A stretch of DNA of 58,400 nt from Bacillus rhizoplanae. GTDB taxonomy: Bacteria > Bacillota > Bacilli > Bacillales > Bacillaceae_G. Of the stretch, positions 54,401-58,400 are shown piece by piece. The stretch is from positions 1 to 58,400 of the forward strand of contig NZ_CAKJTI010000023.1 in NCBI RefSeq assembly GCF_917563915.1, given 5' to 3'. Position numbers and translations under genes: made by a program. The notes below the pieces were generated by a model, which was given only the letters and a program-made list of their open reading frames with translations, did not search any database and was not told where the DNA came from. How positions within the stretch are numbered: the stretch's first letter is position 1; every line of letters starts with the position of its first letter.

Positions 54401-55462
54401 ATGGTAACGAAAGAACAAGTAGTGGGAGCACTTGAAGGGATTGTAGATCCGTTTCTAAATAAAACATTAAAAGAAACAAATGCTATTAAAGAAGTCACCG
54501 TGAAACCGGAAAAAGAACATGTGAGTATTAAAATTGCGATTGTGAAAACAGGAACAGCCGAACAAATGCAGCTGCAAGGAGTAATTGTGAAATTAGTGAA
54601 AGAATTAGGAGCAGCAACAGTTGGTTTACGCTTTACGGAATTTACCGAAGAGGAACAATTGCAATTTGCTCCGCAAGAAGAGCAGAGTGAATCTTTATTA
54701 TCACCGCATTCAAAAACAACTTTCCTAGCAGTAGCAAGTGGAAAAGGCGGAGTTGGAAAATCGACTGTTTCTGTAAACTTAGCGATTTCTCTTGCTAGAT
54801 TAGGAAAAAAGGTTGGAATCGTTGATGCTGATATATACGGATTTAGTGTGCCGGATATGATGGGGATTGAAAAACGCCCTGTTGTACGTGGTGATAAAAT
54901 CATTCCGGTAGAGCGTTTTGGTGTAAAAGTTATTTCGATGGGATTTTTCGTAGAAGACAATGCACCTGTTATTTGGAGAGGCCCAATGCTTGGGAAAATG
55001 TTAAATCATTTCTTCACAGAAGTAGAGTGGGGTGATTTAGATTACTTAGTGTTAGATTTGCCTCCTGGTACAGGTGATGTAGCATTAGATGTACATTCTA
55101 TGCTTCCGTCTTGTAAGGAAATTATTGTGACAACGCCTCATCCAACAGCAGCTTTTGTAGCTGCTAGAGCTGGTGCAATGGCACTTCGCACAGAGCATGA
55201 GATTATTGGTGTTGTGGAAAATATGTCTTATTTTGAAAGTAAAGTGACTGGTGAAAAAGAATATGTTTTTGGTAAAGGTGGAGGAGAAAAGTTAGCGGCA
55301 GACCTACAGACAGTAGTACTTGGGCAAATTCCGCTCCAGCAGCCAGATTGGAATGCAGAAGAATTTGCTCCATCTGTATACGATGAGGAGCATAGCGTTG
55401 GAGTAATCTATAAACAAATTGCTAAGCAAGTAATTGAGAGAGCAGCAATTGAACAAAAATAA
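54401..55462 (+). CDS. salA: SalA, Mrp/NBP35-family P-loop ATPase
   Basis: A 353-residue protein with an N-terminal MIP18/DUF59-like domain (about 1-95) and a ParA/MinD-type ATPase (deviant Walker A SGKGGVGKST, about 112-121; DLPPGTGDVALD, about 225). In B. subtilis SalA represses scoC and so affects exoprotease production; other Mrp proteins carry Fe-S clusters. The cysteine pair CPxC that usually follows ENMSYF in Fe-S carriers is absent here (ENMSYFESKVTGEKEY). ATG 54401 follows a GGGGGCGGG-rich site. It converges on gerD. Confidence 0.9.
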   Translation: MVTKEQVVGALEGIVDPFLNKTLKETNAIKEVTVKPEKEHVSIKIAIVKTGTAEQMQLQGVIVKLVKELGAATVGLRFTEFTEEEQLQFAPQEEQSESLLSPHSKTTFLAVASGKGGVGKSTVSVNLAISLARLGKKVGIVDADIYGFSVPDMMGIEKRPVVRGDKIIPVERFGVKVISMGFFVEDNAPVIWRGPMLGKMLNHFFTEVEWGDLDYLVLDLPPGTGDVALDVHSMLPSCKEIIVTTPHPTAAFVAARAGAMALRTEHEIIGVVENMSYFESKVTGEKEYVFGKGGGEKLAADLQTVVLGQIPLQQPDWNAEEFAPSVYDEEHSVGVIYKQIAKQVIERAAIEQK

Positions 55463-55489
55463 CCCTCAGTGCGAGGGCTATTTTTGTTC
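55451..55489. terminator. bidirectional terminator shared by salA and gerD
   Basis: A 17-base stem (55451-55467 with 55473-55489) with a single A/C mismatch and a five-base loop has A-rich and T-rich outer arms, so it works on both strands. The salA stop (55460-55462) and gerD stop (55478-55480) both lie inside the arms. Confidence 0.9.
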
Positions 55490-56086
55490 TTTTTTTCCTT
55501 CTTCTGATCCGCCTTCTTTTTTCTGCTCACCGCCACTTTTCTGAGCCTTTTCAACACCTTTACTAATAATATCTATCATTTTTGCTTGGAATAGTGGACT
55601 TTCGGCAGTTTCAGTTAAGACCTGCTGTAAATATTGACGATACTCTTTACTTTTCATTGTTTGCATCATGATTTTTTCAACTTCCGGATTTTTCATGATC
55701 TCTATAACACCTGCTTGATACTCAGGATCTTTTAATAATGTTTTCATTAAATTTGTTTGTTCTTTCTCCATGCTTTTTGCAAACTTAGCAGCAAACTCAG
55801 GATCTTTGAATAATTTTTCCCAAAGTTGTTGCCCTTTCTCTGATAGCATAGTATCTTCAATCGTTTTTTTTACTACAGATTCATCTAAAATAAGAGCTTG
55901 TTTCATTTTTTCATCGGTTAGTACATCTTGGATTGCTTTTTTTCCTTCATCCGTTTTTAAGATATCAATAATCATTTTTTTCGTTTGATCATAGTCTAAT
56001 TGGGTTTTCGCTTCTTTTTCTTGTGCACATGCAACTATTCCGATAAAAAGAATGGAAGAGACCAAAATGAGCAGAATCCGTTTCAT
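55478..56086 (-). CDS. gerD: GerD, spore germination lipoprotein
   Basis: A 202-residue inner spore membrane lipoprotein that clusters nutrient germinant receptors. The signal peptide MKRILLILVSSILFIGIVAC ends in a lipobox (IVAC), so the mature protein starts at Cys20 with a lipid anchor. The body is helical and repetitive (LLKDPEYQAGVIEIMKNPEV), and the C-terminus is rich in Gly, Glu and Lys. Translation starts at 56086 (minus strand), nine bases after AAAGGAGT; an upstream ATG at 56107 overlaps that site. Expression in the forespore is known for the family. Confidence 0.94.
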   Translation of the reverse strand: MKRILLILVSSILFIGIVACAQEKEAKTQLDYDQTKKMIIDILKTDEGKKAIQDVLTDEKMKQALILDESVVKKTIEDTMLSEKGQQLWEKLFKDPEFAAKFAKSMEKEQTNLMKTLLKDPEYQAGVIEIMKNPEVEKIMMQTMKSKEYRQYLQQVLTETAESPLFQAKMIDIISKGVEKAQKSGGEQKKEGGSEEGKKEQK

Positions 56087-56224
56087 CAGCTGGGACTCCT
56101 TTCGCATATTTCTCTTTTTTAATATAAATATCTTGAAGGAATTTATACATATTGATAGCTAGCTTTTTAAAAATGACATTGTTACAATTTAAGTAAAAAT
56201 ATATAGATAATGGGGGATATGTCT

Positions 56225-56827
56225 ATGAATAGCCGAAAATGGGTACGACTCTTTTTGACGACATTGTTTCTTGGGGGAAGCAGTACAATCTTTATCGGTT
56301 TTATTTTAGAGTGGGACAAGTATAATCAATTTTTTCAAAATTTCGACGGAAAGGAAATTTTAATGGTTTCTTTTTGGTTGCTTGGGATAGGTTTTATTTT
56401 TAGTGTCATTAGTCAGATGGGTTTCTTTGCGTATTTAACAATTCACCGGTTTGGGCTAGGGATGTTTCGTTCTCCATCTCTTTGGAATGCAATACAAATT
56501 TTCTTAATTGCATTTGTATTATTTGATTTTGTATATTTGCGCTCTGTATTGATTGCAAATGGGAATGCATCACTTGGTGTGAATATTTTAGTTGCTGGGA
56601 CTCTCTTTGTATTTGGAGCAATTGTTGCTTACATAAAAAGTAAAGAGACGAATAAGAAAGCTTTTGTCCCGGCCCTATTCTTTATGATTGTTGTGACTGT
56701 TATTGAATGGGTTCCAGCGCTGCGGATCAATGATGCAAATTGGTTATACTTAATGGTTGTGCCGTTGTTGCTATGCAATGCGTATCAAGTCCTAATGTTA
56801 CATCGTTTAATAGGACAAAAAAGCTGA
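56225..56827 (+). CDS. kbaA: KbaA, activator of the KinB sporulation signalling pathway
   Basis: A 200-residue integral membrane protein with about six hydrophobic helices (clusters near 8-28, 45-70, 88-108, 115-133, 145-163 and 172-190). It matches KbaA, which in B. subtilis is needed for KinB-dependent phosphorelay activation; the biochemical role is unknown. ATG 56225 lies nine bases after GGGGG; an in-frame ATG at 56210 precedes that site. It keeps the Bacillus order gerD-kbaA-pdaB. Its stop codon is in the terminator stem. Confidence 0.88.
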   Translation: MNSRKWVRLFLTTLFLGGSSTIFIGFILEWDKYNQFFQNFDGKEILMVSFWLLGIGFIFSVISQMGFFAYLTIHRFGLGMFRSPSLWNAIQIFLIAFVLFDFVYLRSVLIANGNASLGVNILVAGTLFVFGAIVAYIKSKETNKKAFVPALFFMIVVTVIEWVPALRINDANWLYLMVVPLLLCNAYQVLMLHRLIGQKS

Positions 56828-56856
56828 TTCCTATATTGGAATCAGCTTTTATTTTG
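56818..56856 (+). terminator. terminator after kbaA, possibly bidirectional
   Basis: AAGCTGATTCC (56821-56831) pairs with GGAATCAGCTT (56838-56848) and is flanked by A-rich and T-rich sequence. The kbaA stop codon (56825-56827) lies in the left arm. It faces the 3' end of pdaB and could serve both. Confidence 0.85.
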
Positions 56857-56901
56857 TTTAATGGACAGTAAGGCTTACGCCTTAGTAAAGTAGGTGTAAG
56901 T

Positions 56902-57666
56902 TCAATCTATGTCTTTGCTTTTAGCATTTGTATTAGAGATGAGCTGAGAGACAGGGATGTTTTTAAATCCATCCGTTTTCAATTTTTGAAGCAGCAGTGG
57001 TAATGCTTGATTTGTTTGTAGTGCCGAATCAGAAGCGTGAAGTAGAATGATATCTCCTTCGCGTAGATTTTCTGAAACGGTGGTAACGATTTTATTGACT
57101 CCAGGGTTTTTCCAGTCATTTGAATTATTACTCCAATGTACAACCGTATATCCTAGAGATTCAGCAATTTTTAATACCGTTTTATTAAAGTTACCATTAG
57201 CGGGACGTAGGAGTTGAACTTGCTTCACTTGAAGTTTTGTAAATACGTCCTGTGCCTTTAAGATGTCCCTTCGGATTTCGTCTGCTTCTAAAGAAGTATA
57301 GTCTTTGTAATTGTATCCCATACTTCCGATTTCGTGACCATCTTTTATAATACGCTCTACAATATCAGGATGGCGTTCTGCCCATGCTGCCGAAAGGAAG
57401 AATGTGGCGTTTGTAATCTTTTTTTCTTTTAATGTATCTAGTATAGGTAATGCTTTCTCATCCCCCCAACTAATATCGAACGTTAAAGAAACTTGTTTTT
57501 TTGTCGTGTCTCCTTTATAAATTGCTTTCGGACCAGTAGTTGTTGAAAAAACCGATTCATAAGAATATGTTTTCAAAAAGAGCAGCCATGCCGTAAAAAG
57601 GGAAAGCACAATAATAAGACTAATTTGTTTAAACCTATGTTTACTTGTTATAAAGAAGAAAAACAT
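56902..57666 (-). CDS. pdaB: PdaB-type sporulation polysaccharide deacetylase homologue
   Basis: A 254-residue protein of the NodB fold needed for late spore stability in B. subtilis. An N-terminal hydrophobic anchor (about 12-33) suggests a membrane-bound or secreted form. NodB motif 1 reads TFDISWG instead of TFDD, motif 2 reads [10 protein letters not shown] without the second zinc histidine, and motif 3 is RPANG rather than RPPxG. Catalysis is therefore doubtful or atypical. Translation starts at 57666 (minus strand) behind AAAGGGGCGGAG. It is convergent with kbaA. Confidence 0.88.
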   Translation of the reverse strand: MFFFFITSKHRFKQISLIIVLSLFTAWLLFLKTYSYESVFSTTTGPKAIYKGDTTKKQVSLTFDISWGDEKALPILDTLKEKKITNATFFLSAAWAERHPDIVERIIKDGHEIGSMGYNYKDYTSLEADEIRRDILKAQDVFTKLQVKQVQLLRPANGNFNKTVLKIAESLGYTVVHWSNNSNDWKNPGVNKIVTTVSENLREGDIILLHASDSALQTNQALPLLLQKLKTDGFKNIPVSQLISNTNAKSKDID

Positions 57667-57935
57667 CGTTTCTCCGCCCCTTTGTCCAATCCTTTTCAGT
57701 TACTTATATGCAGAAAAAGAAGAAAAGAGAACTAAACGATTAACATCGTAAGAAAAGGATATACTGAACGGTAACGCTTTATATAATTTATCCTGCCTTG
57801 ATATTTAGAGAAATGGATGAGATAAGTGTATGAAGTAGAAGAAGATACTTGATTCCAAGTATAAAAAATAACTTTAGTTAATTTTACATATATTAGGAAA
57901 GTGGTGTGTAGATAAGAAACAGCTGAGGTGACAGA
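57667..57935. other. intergenic region between divergent pdaB and the small ORF
   Basis: 269 bases, A/T-rich, with no reading frame of note. A TATAAT at 57782-57787 lacks a suitable -35. Late sporulation promoters (sigma-E or sigma-G) for pdaB would be expected here on the minus strand but I could not assign one. Confidence 0.4.
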
Positions 57936-58154
57936 ATGATTGGGTTATTGATTACGGAGCAGGAACAAAAAGAATTAGAATATGTATTAAAAAGAGAGTT
58001 AGATGAATTGTTATTTGACTTTGCGGATAAGAGGATCCATCGTATTGTAAAAAAGACGATGGAAGAGCGATATAAATTGTTATTTACTTTATTTACAAGA
58101 ATTGCTCCACCTGAAGATTGTACAAGGTATATGAGGAAAAGAATTTTTTATTAA
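57936..58154 (+). CDS. small conserved-looking protein, function unknown
   Basis: A 72-residue ORF starting MIGLLITEQEQKELEYVLKR at ATG 57936 after GAGGTGACAG. It is acidic and basic in alternation, predicted all-helical, with no signal, membrane segment, cysteine pair or catalytic motif (one Cys, in PEDCTRY). I recall similar short proteins upstream of rRNA operons in other Bacillaceae but not a named function. The good ribosome site and typical codons support a real gene. Confidence 0.7.
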   Translation: MIGLLITEQEQKELEYVLKRELDELLFDFADKRIHRIVKKTMEERYKLLFTLFTRIAPPEDCTRYMRKRIFY

Positions 58155-58160
58155 AAAGTA

Positions 58161-58190
58161 TTGACGATATAGTTTTATATATGATAAATT
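58161..58190 (+). promoter_or_regulatory. candidate rrn promoter P1
   Basis: TTGACG (58161-58166) with a -10 that is either GATAAA (58183-58188, 16-base spacer) or TAAATT (58185-58190, 18-base spacer). Tandem rrn promoters are usual in Bacillus. Confidence 0.5.
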
Positions 58191-58246
58191 AATATTCGTC
58201 GCTGATGAACGAATTCATCAAGCGAAAAAAGAAATAAAAACTATTG

Positions 58247-58275
58247 TTGACATTAGATAGTTGAGATGTTAACAT
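58247..58275 (+). promoter_or_regulatory. rrn promoter P2
   Basis: TTGACA (58247-58252), a 17-base spacer and TAACAT (58270-58275) with an extended -10 TG (58267-58268). The likely start is G near 58278-58283, as expected for GTP-sensing rrn promoters in Bacillus. Confidence 0.85.
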
Positions 58276-58278
58276 AAG

Positions 58279-58372
58279 GAAGTCGCAAATGAGCGACTAA
58301 AAAGTTCTTTGAAAACTGAACGAAACAAACAACGTGAAACGTCAATTTTTATTTATGATGCTAGACAAACAC
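58279..58372 (+). promoter_or_regulatory. rrn leader with boxA antitermination site
   Basis: AGTCGC (58281-58286) pairs with GCGACT (58293-58298) to make a leader hairpin. GTTCTTTGAAAAC (58304-58316) is the Bacillus boxA-type sequence bound by NusB-S10. The remainder leads to the 16S 5' processing stem. Confidence 0.75.
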
Positions 58373-58400
58373 TTTATTGGAGAGTTTGATCCTGGCTCAG
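58373..58400 (+). rRNA. rrs: 16S rRNA, 5' end only
   Basis: TTTATTGGAGAGTTTGATCC and the following CTGGCTCAG are the conserved 16S 5' end. The gene runs off the window. This is the start of a second rRNA operon in the same direction as the one that ends at position 25. Confidence 0.97.

Noticed and set aside
54361-54960. 199-residue open frame on the minus strand over salA
   Set aside because: Antisense to the conserved N-terminal half of SalA, serine/threonine/proline-rich as mirror frames often are, and without a start signal.

Overview
This window is a low-GC Firmicute chromosome segment that I assign to the Bacillus cereus group (sensu lato). RpoB, RpoC, ClpC, McsB and the ribosomal proteins read like B. 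cereus sequences as I remember them. IspD, RadA and PdaB are more diverged from the usual B. anthracis/B. cereus versions, which would suit an early-branching member such as B. cytotoxicus, but species cannot be fixed by eye. The window opens in the last bases of a 5S rRNA and closes in the first bases of a 16S rRNA, so it is the origin-proximal segment between two rRNA operons. I recognise 72 protein genes and see one further small conserved-looking ORF. All are on the + strand except gerD and pdaB.

Region 1 (1-9400): end of an rRNA operon; the class III heat-shock operon ctsR-mcsA-mcsB-clpC with a sigma-A promoter and a CtsR operator; radA-disA (DNA repair and c-di-AMP); a membrane PIN/TRAM protein; ispD. 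Region 2 (9532-16480): ispF, gltX, a cysteine T-box riboswitch driving cysE-cysS, then mrnC, rlmB, rae1 (RNA processing) and sigH (sporulation sigma factor). Region 3 (16653-33317): rpmG, secE, nusG, the rplK-rplA and rplJ-rplL units with their leaders, a small methyltransferase, rpoB-rpoC, then rpsL-rpsG-fusA-tuf. Region 4 (33714-48401): the S10/spc/alpha ribosomal superoperon with secY, adk, map, infA and rpoA, driven by tandem promoters and closed by a terminator. Region 5 (48477-52873): a dispersed-repeat remnant, the energy-coupling module ecfA1-ecfA2-ecfT, truA and rplM-rpsI with an L13 leader. Region 6 (53041-58400): ybaK, cwlD, salA, gerD, kbaA, pdaB (spore cortex, germination and sporulation signalling), a small unknown ORF, and tandem rrn promoters, leader and 16S start.

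The window is conserved housekeeping DNA. I found no phage, insertion sequence, CRISPR array, toxin system or other cargo, and no candidate for a wholly new multi-gene system. The interest is regulatory: L1-stalk mimics in front of both rplK and rplA; an rRNA-like promoter plus a boxA-like element in front of rpsL where ybxF (L7Ae-like) is missing; a perfect inverted repeat across the -10 of the S10 promoter; a hairpin between the Shine-Dalgarno and start codon of nusG; two copies of a dispersed repeat differing by a clean loss of an internal stem-loop; and stop codons embedded in shared terminators. All statements come from reading the sequence; no database search was run.
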